Source of the DNA: Paractinoplanes pyxinae | GTDB lineage: Bacteria; Actinomycetota; Actinomycetes; Mycobacteriales; Micromonosporaceae | Length of the DNA: 64,000 nucleotides | Reading direction: 5' to 3' | NCBI RefSeq assembly: GCF_026626335.1 | Contig: NZ_JAPNTZ010000013.1 | Span: 1 to 64,000, forward strand | In this document: piece after piece, positions 33,291 to 42,059 of the stretch | How positions within the stretch are numbered: position 1 is the stretch's first letter | How the letters are laid out: each line of letters starts with the position of its first letter | Position numbers and translations under genes: made by a program | Notes under the pieces: model-generated | Databases searched by the model: none | What the model was told of the DNA's origin: nothing | Seen by the model: only the letters and a program-made list of their open reading frames with translations

Positions 33291-36123
33291 GTCGAGCTGC
33301 TCGGGTGGCTCCCGCCGCGAGCGACCCGAGCCGCCACACGCCGGCCGGATCGTACGAGCCGGCGGTCGCCGTGCCCGCCGTCAGCAGCAATCCGGCCGAA
33401 GGCTCCTCGCGCGTCACGACCGCGTCGGCGTCGGACGGGCCAAGGTTCTCGACGGTGACGCGGAAGGCCACGGAATCGGTCTGCACCACCGACGGCGTCG
33501 AGGTCGTCTTCGTGATTCTCAGATCGGCCCGGTGTTCGACAGTGGCCGTGGTGGTCACGCTGTCGTTCGACGCGTCCGGGTCCGGCGCCGAGGACGAGAC
33601 CGACGCCGTACGGGCGAAGCTGGATCCCGCATAGCCCGGCGGCAGCACGACGTCGCCGAAGGTCACCGTCCACGCCGCCGAGCGGGCCAGCGCGGACAGC
33701 GTGCAGAGGTAGAGGCCGCCGTCCGGACTGATTCCGCCGGGGCTGCCGGTGCCCTGGTACGCGCACGACCCGCCGGACGGGCTCGCGGCCGGGATGCGCC
33801 GACCGGCCGGGACGGGCTGGCGCAGCGCCACGCCGTCGGCCCGGGTGGGCCCGGCGTTGGTGACGGTCACGACCCCCCGTACGGAACGACCGGCGACCAG
33901 GACGGCGCCGCCGCCCGCGTTCGTCAGCGTCTGCGCGACGGCCAGATCGGCCTTCAGCACGATCGTGAAGGTGACCGTGTCGGTGTCGTTGGCCGCCCGG
34001 TCGTCGGTGGTCGGCGAGATGACTGTCGTGCTGGCCTGCTGCACACCCGCCGCCGCATCGGCCCCGACCACCGCGTCGCCCTGGATCCTCACCACGGCCC
34101 CGGCCGGCAGCGCGGGCAGGGTGCAGGCCGTCGGTGTGCAGTACGGGTTGCTCGGCCGCACGATCGTGAAGCCGGGCGGGACGACGGTGTTGAACGAGAC
34201 GTTGGTGGCCGTCGACGGTCCGTTGTTCGTGACGACCAGCGTGAACGGCACGGTGTCGCCGGGCGAGGCCGTGTTCGCGGCGAGGCTGAGCGCGACACCG
34301 ACGTCGGCCACCGAGGTGCCCGCCGACTGCACCGAGTAATTGTTGTTGCCCACCACGGGATCCGGTGTGGCCGCACTGACTGACACAGCGTTGTTGATCG
34401 CTCCGGTGCCGCCGGGGTCGAGTTTCACCACGATCGTCACCGTCTGGCTCGTGCCGGGATCGGTGTCGGGCAGCGAGCATTCGACAGTGCCGGTCGAGCC
34501 GAGGGCGCAACTGCCGTCGGTGGTGGCGCTGACGTACGTGGATCCGGTGGCGATCGGGTCGGTGAGCACGATCGTGCGGGCGAGCGACGGGCCGGCGTTG
34601 GTGACGGTGGCGGTGTAGGTGACCGTGCCGCCGGCCACCGGCGTCGGCGGCGAATAGGCCAGGGTCACGCCGAGGTCGGCTTGGGTGACGACCGCAGCGC
34701 TGACCGAGGCCGCGTTGTCGGCCTGATTCAGCTCGTACGTCGTACTCGCGACCGAGGCCGTCAGGGTGGCCTGCGCGCCGGGGGTGGCGCCGGCCGGCAC
34801 GTCGCCCGCCACGGCCATCGTCGCCGTGGCGCCGGAAGCCAGCGATCCGACGGTGCACACGGCGGTCGACCCGCTCACCGTGCAACTGCCCTGGGGCGTG
34901 CTCGCGGTGACGTTCGTGATGCCGGGCGGCACCTGGGCGGTCACCTGCACCCCGGTGGCGGCGCTGGGCCCGGCGTTGCTGACCGTCAGATTCGTGATGG
35001 CGCGGCGGCCCGCCACCACGCCCGGGCTCGCGACGACGGCGGCGACGGACAGGTCGGCCGCGGCAGCGACGGCCGTCGTGACGGTGTTCGAGATCGAGGC
35101 CAGCCGGCTGCCGCTGATGTCGTCGGTGTAGGCCGAGCGGGCGTCGGCGCTGATCGTCGAGGCGGCCGCGGCCGAGGTCACCCGGGCCTGATAGGTGAAC
35201 GAGCGGCTCTCCCCGACCGGGATGGCGCCGCCGGCGATTGAGCCCGCGCCCACTCCGCCGCGCACGGTGACCGTACGGGAAGAAGCGTCGTACTCCCCGG
35301 TGTCGCTGTCCGCCGCGTCGGTGACCGTGCTGCTCGTCGCCCCGTTGACCGACCGGATCGAGCCGGGAACGAAGGTCAGGCCGGCCGGCAGGTCGTCGCT
35401 GAGCACGCTGAGCCGGGCCGGGTTGCCGCCGTCGTTGCGGGCGGTGACGGTGTACGTCAGCACGTCGCCCACGTTGGCCGCGGCGCTCGAGACGGCGGTG
35501 GTGGTGACCAGGCAGGGCGCGGTGCCGAAGGAGATGCCGTCGAGGAAGTTGCCGTAGGTCGGCTTGTTCTGCGCGGCCGAGACCGACTCGAACGCAAACC
35601 GGGTGGTGGTCTGCCCGGCCGGCACGGTGTAGGTGCCCGAGTACGTGCCCCAGGCCTGGCCGTCGGAGATCTGCCGCTGCTGGACGAGCGTGCCGCCGGG
35701 CGGACCGATGTTCACCGCCATGACGTCGACGCCGAGGCGGCCCCGGTGCTTGAGTTCCCACCGCAACGGCTGGCCGGGTGTGGTGGCCACGTCCTGATAC
35801 AGCGTCGAGACGAAGTTGGCGTTCAGCTCGACGAACTGGGACCGCGAGCCGGCGTTGACGTCCATCCGGACCTCGCGCCACAGCTCGAACACCTTGTCCG
35901 GCGCGGTGGTCTTCCAGCCCGGCATGTTGCCCTCGCTGATCAGCGACATCGACGCCGCGTTGATCACCGGCAGCTCGAAGTCGCCGTTGACCAGGGCCAC
36001 CGCGGCCGGGCAGACGGTGGCCGCGGTCGCCTCGGGCCGCAGACCCGGCAGCGTCACCGGAAGCAGCAGGCACGTCGCGGTGAGCACGACGAGAGCCGCG
36101 ACGCGGGCGAAGAAGCCGGACAC
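33280..36123 (-). CDS. Secreted DUF11-repeat protein, N-terminal part of split gene
   Basis: A 947-residue frame. A signal peptide (about 1-35, ending ATAA) is followed by a carbohydrate-binding-like domain (36-210, with NGDFELP, PGWKT, GNFLDGISFG) of the kind seen before DUF11 repeats, then five full DUF11 repeats of 120-140 residues (VTNAGPS, VPAGxT, NDSVTT) and a sixth that stops midway: the frame ends in the Arg-rich RAARRGR just where the repeat should go on. Together with the downstream frame this is a giant surface or adhesion protein held by a C-terminal membrane helix. The break may be a real mutation, a slippage site or an assembly error. Confidence 0.75.
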   Translation of the reverse strand: MSGFFARVAALVVLTATCLLLPVTLPGLRPEATAATVCPAAVALVNGDFELPVINAASMSLISEGNMPGWKTTAPDKVFELWREVRMDVNAGSRSQFVELNANFVSTLYQDVATTPGQPLRWELKHRGRLGVDVMAVNIGPPGGTLVQQRQISDGQAWGTYSGTYTVPAGQTTTRFAFESVSAAQNKPTYGNFLDGISFGTAPCLVTTTAVSSAAANVGDVLTYTVTARNDGGNPARLSVLSDDLPAGLTFVPGSIRSVNGATSSTVTDAADSDTGEYDASSRTVTVRGGVGAGSIAGGAIPVGESRSFTYQARVTSAAAASTISADARSAYTDDISGSRLASISNTVTTAVAAAADLSVAAVVASPGVVAGRRAITNLTVSNAGPSAATGVQVTAQVPPGITNVTASTPQGSCTVSGSTAVCTVGSLASGATATMAVAGDVPAGATPGAQATLTASVASTTYELNQADNAASVSAAVVTQADLGVTLAYSPPTPVAGGTVTYTATVTNAGPSLARTIVLTDPIATGSTYVSATTDGSCALGSTGTVECSLPDTDPGTSQTVTIVVKLDPGGTGAINNAVSVSAATPDPVVGNNNYSVQSAGTSVADVGVALSLAANTASPGDTVPFTLVVTNNGPSTATNVSFNTVVPPGFTIVRPSNPYCTPTACTLPALPAGAVVRIQGDAVVGADAAAGVQQASTTVISPTTDDRAANDTDTVTFTIVLKADLAVAQTLTNAGGGAVLVAGRSVRGVVTVTNAGPTRADGVALRQPVPAGRRIPAASPSGGSCAYQGTGSPGGISPDGGLYLCTLSALARSAAWTVTFGDVVLPPGYAGSSFARTASVSSSAPDPDASNDSVTTTATVEHRADLRITKTTSTPSVVQTDSVAFRVTVENLGPSDADAVVTREEPSAGLLLTAGTATAGSYDPAGVWRLGSLAAGATRAARRGR

Positions 36124-36247
36124 CCCTCGAAAGATATGCCGGAAAAGGTGAGCTTACGTCGTATTTGAGGTTATTCCGGCCGGGCCGGTGCCGGATGCTC
36201 ATCCCACGGCCGAATGCTGTCCATCTGGCCTGCCTAGCGTCACCGGC

Positions 36248-36838
36248 GTGCGGTTCGCTGAGTATCTGCTGCTCTTCTTCGGGCTCGTCGGGATCTACAT
36301 TGCGGTCGACGTGCCGGGCGGGCCGATTCCTGTGCTGCTGGTGGCGGGGGCGCTGATCGTCGTCTACCTGCGGCGGCAGAAGGTCGGGCTGGCCGGGCCG
36401 CGGGACTTCCGGGGCGTGGTGGGGCTGTGGGCGGTCGTCTCGGTGCTGACCGTGGCCGCCATGGCCCTGTTCGACCGGGACAACCTGTTCGTGCTGCCGC
36501 GCGAGAACCCGGGGCTGTGGCTATTGATCATCGTGTTCTATCCGCTGGTGTCGGTCTATCCGCAGGAGCTGCTGTACCGCGCCTTCCTGCTGCACCGGTA
36601 TCGCGACGTGTTCGGCAGCGGCAAGCGGGCCGCGGCGGCGAGCGCGGTGGCCTTCGGCTTCGCGCATCTGCTGTTCGGCAACGTGATCGCCGTCGTCGCC
36701 ACCGTCATCGGCGGCTGGCTCTTCGCGCGGCGCTATCAGAAGACGGGGTCACTGCTGGTGGTGTCGGTCGAGCACGCCCTGTACGGGATCACGATCTTCA
36801 CGGTCGGGCTGGGGCAGTACTTCTATCACGGAGCCTGA
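36248..36838 (+). CDS. CPBP-family intramembrane metalloprotease
   Basis: A 196-residue protein with about six membrane helices. CPBP motif 1 is YPQELLYRAFL (the usual EExxxR with Gln in the first place), motif 2 is FGFAHLLFG, and motif 3 is EHALYG. Members cleave prenylated or membrane substrates, some take part in bacteriocin immunity. The first Glu-to-Gln change may weaken activity, though Glu119-type residues remain. I chose GTG 36248, the first residue of the hydrophobic part; the upstream in-frame ATG reads through the promoter. A strong hairpin follows. Confidence 0.8.
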   Translation: MRFAEYLLLFFGLVGIYIAVDVPGGPIPVLLVAGALIVVYLRRQKVGLAGPRDFRGVVGLWAVVSVLTVAAMALFDRDNLFVLPRENPGLWLLIIVFYPLVSVYPQELLYRAFLLHRYRDVFGSGKRAAAASAVAFGFAHLLFGNVIAVVATVIGGWLFARRYQKTGSLLVVSVEHALYGITIFTVGLGQYFYHGA

Positions 36839-36850
36839 GCCATTTCGGGC

Positions 36851-36880
36851 GCCGGCCGGGGCTCCCCAACCCCGGCCGGC
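36851..36880. terminator. Bidirectional terminator between CPBP and pectate lyase genes
   Basis: GCCGGCCGGGG and CCCCGGCCGGC form a perfect 11-base stem with an eight-base loop, between two convergent genes (stops at 36838 and 36891). Confidence 0.65.
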
Positions 36881-36890
36881 CGATCCTGGG

Positions 36891-38324
36891 CTACTGGCCG
36901 ATGTTCGCCTGCGGTCCGGCATACGTCTTGAGGAGCGCCGGCACGTCGGCGGCCGGGTCCAACGCGTACGAGTAATAACTGCTCGGCGTGAAGGCGGAGC
37001 CGTTGGTCTGCTGCTTGCCCGAGCTGTTCACCACGATGCTTCCGCTCTGCTTGAGCTGGGCGGCCGACGTGTCGTTGTAGTACGGGTTCTTGACGTTGTC
37101 GAAGTAGCTGTTCTCGAGCACCAGCTTCGTGCTGCCGCGCGAGAGGTTGCCGTACGACGTGATGTTCTGCAGATAGTTGTTGTAGAGGTGGGCGTACGCG
37201 ACGTTGTCGACGCTGGGGTTGCGCTGGTTGGTGTCGTGCAGCCAGTTGTGGTGGATCGTCATCCGCGCGGTCACGTTGTCGGTCCAGCCGATGCCGAACG
37301 ACTTGTTGTTGTTCGACAGCACGTTCCACGACACGGTCAGATAGGTCGTGTCCTTGCGGCTGTCGATCGAGCCGTCGTTCATCCGCGTGATGGTGTTGTG
37401 GTCGATCCAGATGTGGTCGGCCGTGTCCATCTGGATGCCGTCGTAGTCGTACACCTTGTCGTCCGGGTCGTCGTCGGGCATCGCGGTGTCGCGGATCGTC
37501 AGGTTGCGGATGATGACGTTGCGCACGCCCTCGCCCAGGAAGAACCCGCCACCGACGATGTGGCCGCTGGTGCCGACGCCCACGATCGTCTTGTTCGACT
37601 TAACCTTGAGCTCGGTTCCCTTGGGCGTCACGGTGATCGCGCCGTTGACCCGGATGACGTACGGCTCGGTGGCGGTGACGTACTTCTGCAAATCAGCCAG
37701 CGTGGTCACGGTGACCGTCGTACCCGCCGCGCCGCCGGTCGTGCCGCCGCCGGTCGAGGCGAATCCGTCTGGTGTGGACGGCCAGGTCCGTTGATTGGAG
37801 GCGGCCTGAAAAGCCCATTGTTTGTTGGAGTTCGCGGAACACGTCTCCTGGATGATCGCGGCGCCGGACGCCGTCGAGGCGTCCTTGTCGCTGATGCAGA
37901 GACCGTTGCCCACGTTGATGATCTGGAAGGTGTTGGTGCCGCTGGCGGCCAGCCGCCACTGCTGGTTCGTCTGCCCGCTCGCGCAACCCCATTGCTGCAG
38001 CTGCGTGCCGCTGGCCGTCGACGCACCCGGTACGTCGATGCACTTGCCGCTGCTGACGTTCTGCAGCAGGTAGTTGGAACCGGCGGCGACCAGCTTGAAC
38101 TGCTGCCAGCCGGCACCCGACGTACAGCCCCACTGCTGAAGCAGGGCGCCGTTCGCGGTCGAAGCGCCCGGCACGTCGATGCACTTGCCGCTCTTGGTGA
38201 CCGCGAGTTGATAGGTGCCGCCGGTGGCGGGCAGGGCGGCCGCGTCCGACGGCAGCACCGAGATGCCGACCACGGCGGCCGGGACGACGACGGCGCTCAG
38301 GGCCGCGATGATTCTCTTCTTCAT
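36891..38324 (-). CDS. Secreted pectate lyase (PL1) with ricin-type CBM13
   Basis: A 477-residue exported enzyme. A signal peptide (MKKRIIAALSAVVVPAAVVG...SDAAA, about 30 residues) leads to a CBM13 of three QxW repeats (about 35-172: QQWGCTSG, QQWGCASGQTNQQWRL, NKQWAF), a Gly/Thr linker and a PL1 beta-helix (200-477) with IQMDTADHIWIDHNT (calcium and substrate site) and TNQRNPSV holding the catalytic Arg. It cleaves polygalacturonate by beta-elimination. The start ATG 38324 is the first of the signal peptide. It is 12 bases downstream of the pectin esterase gene, so the two form one operon. Confidence 0.93.
   Translation of the reverse strand: MKKRIIAALSAVVVPAAVVGISVLPSDAAALPATGGTYQLAVTKSGKCIDVPGASTANGALLQQWGCTSGAGWQQFKLVAAGSNYLLQNVSSGKCIDVPGASTASGTQLQQWGCASGQTNQQWRLAASGTNTFQIINVGNGLCISDKDASTASGAAIIQETCSANSNKQWAFQAASNQRTWPSTPDGFASTGGGTTGGAAGTTVTVTTLADLQKYVTATEPYVIRVNGAITVTPKGTELKVKSNKTIVGVGTSGHIVGGGFFLGEGVRNVIIRNLTIRDTAMPDDDPDDKVYDYDGIQMDTADHIWIDHNTITRMNDGSIDSRKDTTYLTVSWNVLSNNNKSFGIGWTDNVTARMTIHHNWLHDTNQRNPSVDNVAYAHLYNNYLQNITSYGNLSRGSTKLVLENSYFDNVKNPYYNDTSAAQLKQSGSIVVNSSGKQQTNGSAFTPSSYYSYALDPAADVPALLKTYAGPQANIGQ
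37815..38230. repeat. CBM13 duplication, copy 1
   Basis: This stretch in the pectate lyase gene is nearly identical at DNA level to 39240-39655 in the pectin esterase gene; both encode the three-fold ricin-like module. The catalytic parts are unrelated, so the module was copied or kept alike by gene conversion. Confidence 0.8.
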
Positions 38325-38335
38325 GGGGTTCCCTC

Positions 38336-39769
38336 TCAACCGACCGGGTTCCAGCCGTCGCTGCCGGCCAGGTATTTCTGCGGGGTGTAGGTGGCGGCCT
38401 GCGCGTCGCTGAGCTGGGGCCGGTTGCTGTTCGTGCCGGCGCCGGAGCCGGTGTTCTTGTACTCGAGGAAGCGGGCGGACTTCCACGAGTTGCCGGACAT
38501 GTCGGTCCACGGCTGAGCGGTCTTGATCGTGGCGCTCAGGTTCGACTCGCGGTACAGCACCTGCGCGTTCGGTCGCCAGGGCCGGCCGAGTTGCGTGACG
38601 TTGTTGGCGGCGCCGGTGATCGTGCATTGGTAGAACAACAGCCCGTACGTCTTGGCGGCGTCGGTGCTGGCCGCGGTGATCGGGCCGCCGCTCGTGCGCT
38701 TCTCGTGGATCGTGCTGCCGTGGAAGACCGTGGTGGCGCCGCCGAAGATGAAGTCGACCGTGCCTTCGACGTACGAGTTCCTGACGTACGACCGGTTGTT
38801 GTTCACCAGGAACGTGTCCTGATTGCCGAGGAAGCGCACGTTGGTGAACACCGAGCGGTCGGCGTTGAGGTTGACCGCGACCGCCTGGCTGCCCTCGCCG
38901 TAGTCGTTGGAGAACGTCAGATTCGAGGCGGCGAAGTCGTGTCCGTCGAGGAAGGCGGTGGCGCTGCCCGACGTGCCGTAACCGCCCGCGCTGCTGTGGT
39001 TGTTGACGATCACGGTCTGGCTCGCGCTGCCGCCGAGGCCCTGCAGTGTCACGTACGGCTTGTTCGACGGAACCGTGACGATTTCGCGGTAGGTGCCGGC
39101 TTTGATCGTGATGACCCGCCGCGTGGTGTTGCCGGCGGGCACGGCGTCGATCGCGGCCTGGACGGTCGAGTACTGGCCCGTGCCGTCCTTGGCGACGGTC
39201 GCCGTGCTCGGCGTGCCCGTCGGGGTTCCGCCGACCGGCGTGAAGGCCCATTGCTTGTTGGTGTTGGCGGTGCACGTCTCCTGGATGATCGCGGCGCCGG
39301 ACGAGGTGGACGCGTCCTTGTCGCTGATGCACAGGCCGTTGCCCACGTTGATGATCTGGAACGTGTCGGCGCCGCTGGCGGCCAGGCGCCACTGCTGGTT
39401 CGTCTGCCCGCTCGCGCAACCCCACTGCTGCAGCTGGGTTCCGCTCGTGGTGGAGGCGCCGGGTACGTCGATGCACTTGCCGCTGCTGACGTTCTGAAGC
39501 AGGTAGTTGGAACCGGCCGCGACCAGCTTGAACTGCTGCCAGCCGGCGCCCGACGTGCAGCCCCACTGCTGGAGCAGGGCGCCGTTCGCGGTGGAGGCGC
39601 CGGGGACGTCGACGCACATGCCGCTCTTGGTCACTTTGAGCTGATAGGCGCCTCCGGTGGTGGGCAGGGTCGCCGCGCTCGACGGCATCGCGATGAGGAT
39701 GACGGCGGCGGTGGGGACGGCGATCGCGAGGGCGGCGACGCCCTTTCTCGCGAGGGGTGGTCGGGACAT
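38336..39769 (-). CDS. Secreted pectin methylesterase (CE8) with CBM13
   Basis: A 477-residue exported enzyme: signal peptide (1-33, ending SSAA), CBM13 (about 35-175) and a CE8 beta-helix (185-477). Motifs GNQDTFLV, GTVDFIFG (the two catalytic Asp) and LGRPW (substrate Arg) are all present. It removes methyl groups from pectin and so prepares it for the downstream pectate lyase. ATG 39769 has GAGAGGAC about seven bases upstream and starts the signal; ATG 39787 is an alternative. A CebR-like palindrome lies directly upstream, implying repression lifted by an oligosaccharide. Confidence 0.93.
   Translation of the reverse strand: MSRPPLARKGVAALAIAVPTAAVILIAMPSSAATLPTTGGAYQLKVTKSGMCVDVPGASTANGALLQQWGCTSGAGWQQFKLVAAGSNYLLQNVSSGKCIDVPGASTTSGTQLQQWGCASGQTNQQWRLAASGADTFQIINVGNGLCISDKDASTSSGAAIIQETCTANTNKQWAFTPVGGTPTGTPSTATVAKDGTGQYSTVQAAIDAVPAGNTTRRVITIKAGTYREIVTVPSNKPYVTLQGLGGSASQTVIVNNHSSAGGYGTSGSATAFLDGHDFAASNLTFSNDYGEGSQAVAVNLNADRSVFTNVRFLGNQDTFLVNNNRSYVRNSYVEGTVDFIFGGATTVFHGSTIHEKRTSGGPITAASTDAAKTYGLLFYQCTITGAANNVTQLGRPWRPNAQVLYRESNLSATIKTAQPWTDMSGNSWKSARFLEYKNTGSGAGTNSNRPQLSDAQAATYTPQKYLAGSDGWNPVG
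39240..39655. repeat. CBM13 duplication, copy 2
   Basis: Matching copy of 37815-38230. Differences are mostly third-position changes; the proteins differ at only a few residues across the module. Confidence 0.8.
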
Positions 39770-39789
39770 GGGAATGTCCTCTCGCATTG

Positions 39790-39803
39790 TGGGAGCGCTC
39801 CCG
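39790..39803. promoter_or_regulatory. CebR/LacI-type operator upstream of pectin esterase operon
   Basis: TGGGAGCGCTCCCG matches 13 of 14 positions of the Streptomyces CebR box TGGGAGCGCTCCCA; the 12-base core is a perfect palindrome. It lies 20 bases upstream of the esterase start, where bound repressor would block transcription. The repressor gene is not in the window. Confidence 0.75.
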
Positions 39804-40004
39804 AATGGTCACGCACTGCTGTCGCCACCGTGGGGAATCGGCGGCACCCTGGTAGATGCGTTGCCGGCGAGGCGACAACAGGAATCACCAAAATTTGTTC
39901 GGCGGACCGTCTCTTTACAGCTCCCGGCGCCCGTGTCAGCATCGGGCCGCCCGTTTCGAGGCCGTTTCGAATGGATGATCATAGATACGCCGAAGGAGCC
40001 GACC

Positions 40005-42047
40005 GTGACACAGAGTCAGATGGCTCCAGAGGTCGACCGGCTCGTGCGCCGGGCCCAGGCCGGCGACGTGGCGGCCCGGGACGCGCTGATCGCCGAGCAC
40101 CTGCCGCTGATCTACAACATCATCGGGCGGGCGTTGCACGGGCACCCGGACGTCGACGACGTGGTGCAAGAGACGATGCTGCGGGCCGTCCGCGGGCTCG
40201 GCGGACTGCGCGAGGCTGACCGCTTCCGGTCGTGGCTGGTCGCCATCGCGTACCGGCAAATTCAGCTGCACCTGCGGGCGCGCCGCACCAGCCGGGCGCA
40301 AGCGGTGCCGGCGCCGCCCGACGTGCCCGACCCCGGCGGCGACTTCGCCGAACGCACGACGGCCGAACTCGTGGTGGCCGACCAGCGGCGCGAGCTGGTC
40401 GAGGCGACCCGGTGGCTCGACGATCAGGACCGGCGGCTGCTCGGGCTGTGGTGGCAGGAGGCGGCGGGGGAACTCACGCGTACGGAATTGGCGGCCGCCC
40501 TGGACGTGCCGCCGAAGCACGCGGCGGTGCGCGTGCAGCGGATGAAGGCGCAGCTCGAGGCGGCGCGCGGAGTGGTGCACGCGCTGCGGGCCCGACCCCG
40601 CTGCCCCGGGCTGATGGCGCAAATCAAGCGGTGGAACGGGGTGGCCGGCCCGCTGTGGCGCAAGCGGCTCGTGCGGCATGTGCGCGACTGTCCGCAGTGC
40701 GCACTCGGACAGCACGGCCTGGTCGCGCCGGAGGAACTGCTGCTCGGCATCGCGGCGCTGCCCGTGCCGGCGGCCATCGCGGCCGGAGTCGTGGCGAAGG
40801 TGTCGTCGGTCGCCTCGCACAAACTGCTGGCCGTGGCGGCGGTCGCGTCGGTCGCGGTCGGCGGCGGCATTGTGTACGCAGTGAACTACTCACCGGCACC
40901 TTCGGCGCCCCCGGTCGCCATCGCGCCGCCGGCGGTCGTACGCCCGTCAGCACCCGGTGCGGTGGCCCGCAGCCGGGCGGCCGCACCGGCCGCCTCGCCG
41001 ACGACCCGGCCGGCCGTGGTGGGGCTCGGCGTGCAGCGGGCGGACATCTACGTCGCACCCACCGGCTCCGACAAGAACGACGGCACGATCGGCCAGCCGC
41101 TCGCGACAGTGGACAAGGCGGCCGAAGTCGTGCGGCCCGGGCAGACCATCGCGCTGCGCGGCGGCGTGTACGACGTCTCGTCCGAGATATCAATATCGGT
41201 CAACGGCACGGCCTCCAAGCGGATCACCCTGAGCAACTACCGCGACGAGAGGCCGGTGCTGGACGCGGCCCGGCTGCCCGACACCGACTGGGCCATCGAA
41301 CAAACAACGGCGTACTGGACCGTGCAGGGCCTCGAAATCCGGAACGCGCCGTCGCACGCGCTAGTCTGCTCCGCCTGCCGCGACACCGTGTTCCGGCGGC
41401 TGACCCTGCGGAACAACACCCGGGCCGGGATGATGCTGCGCGACTCCGGCACGGTGCGGAACCAGGTGCTGGACAGCGACTTCACCGGCTCGGACGGCAT
41501 CGGACTGGGGATCCAGTTCGGCTCGGGGGCCGGGAACGTCGTACGCGGGAACCGGTTCTTCGGCAACAAGTCGTCCGGCCTCGACCTCAAGTTCGACAGC
41601 CCCGTGCTGGTCGAGCGGAACTGGTCGTACGACAACGGGGCCAACGGCTTCGTGCTGACCGGCGACCCGGCGTCGCACCGGCTGCGGAACAACGCGGCCT
41701 GGGACAACGGCGGCCACGGCTTCACCGACGACGCCGGGCCGACCTCCGGCCTGCTGCTCGAACGGAACACCGCCTACCGCAACCGGGGGTCGGGGTTCGC
41801 GCTGCCCGGCGGCCCGGCCACGCTGCGCGCGAACGTCGCCGTCGACAACGCCGAGGACCAGGAGAGCCTGACTCAGAACTCTTCCGCCCAGGGCAACAGC
41901 TGGCAGCAGGCGGCCTGGACGAGTGATCGCTTCCGGTCGACGTCGCCCAACACAGCCGAGGCGTCACGGCCGACAACCGGCACCCTGCCCCGCACCACCT
42001 TCCTGGCCACCAACGACCCCGTCGGCGCCGACATGACCACCGAATAG
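40005..42047 (+). CDS. ECF sigma factor fused to zinc finger, membrane helix and extracellular beta-helix
   Basis: A 680-residue fusion. Residues 8-95 are sigma region 2 (HPDVDDVVQETMLRAVRGL, FRSWLVAIAYRQI), 130-195 region 4 (LGLWWQEAAGELTRTELAAAL, VPPKHAAVRVQRM), 225-232 an HxxxCxxC zinc motif (HVRDCPQC) as in anti-sigma factors, 272-292 a membrane helix, 295-340 a Pro/Ala linker, and 345-650 a right-handed beta-helix (YVAPTGSDKNDGT, NRFFGNKSSGLDL). I chose GTG 40005 with GAAGGAG six bases upstream. The outside part may bind pectin or another polymer and set the sigma domain free, though the protein would first need cutting or act at the membrane. Similar one-piece sigma factors with carbohydrate-binding tails are known in actinobacteria. 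Confidence 0.85.
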   Translation: MTQSQMAPEVDRLVRRAQAGDVAARDALIAEHLPLIYNIIGRALHGHPDVDDVVQETMLRAVRGLGGLREADRFRSWLVAIAYRQIQLHLRARRTSRAQAVPAPPDVPDPGGDFAERTTAELVVADQRRELVEATRWLDDQDRRLLGLWWQEAAGELTRTELAAALDVPPKHAAVRVQRMKAQLEAARGVVHALRARPRCPGLMAQIKRWNGVAGPLWRKRLVRHVRDCPQCALGQHGLVAPEELLLGIAALPVPAAIAAGVVAKVSSVASHKLLAVAAVASVAVGGGIVYAVNYSPAPSAPPVAIAPPAVVRPSAPGAVARSRAAAPAASPTTRPAVVGLGVQRADIYVAPTGSDKNDGTIGQPLATVDKAAEVVRPGQTIALRGGVYDVSSEISISVNGTASKRITLSNYRDERPVLDAARLPDTDWAIEQTTAYWTVQGLEIRNAPSHALVCSACRDTVFRRLTLRNNTRAGMMLRDSGTVRNQVLDSDFTGSDGIGLGIQFGSGAGNVVRGNRFFGNKSSGLDLKFDSPVLVERNWSYDNGANGFVLTGDPASHRLRNNAAWDNGGHGFTDDAGPTSGLLLERNTAYRNRGSGFALPGGPATLRANVAVDNAEDQESLTQNSSAQGNSWQQAAWTSDRFRSTSPNTAEASRPTTGTLPRTTFLATNDPVGADMTTE

Positions 42048-42059
42048 CGCGCCGTTGGG

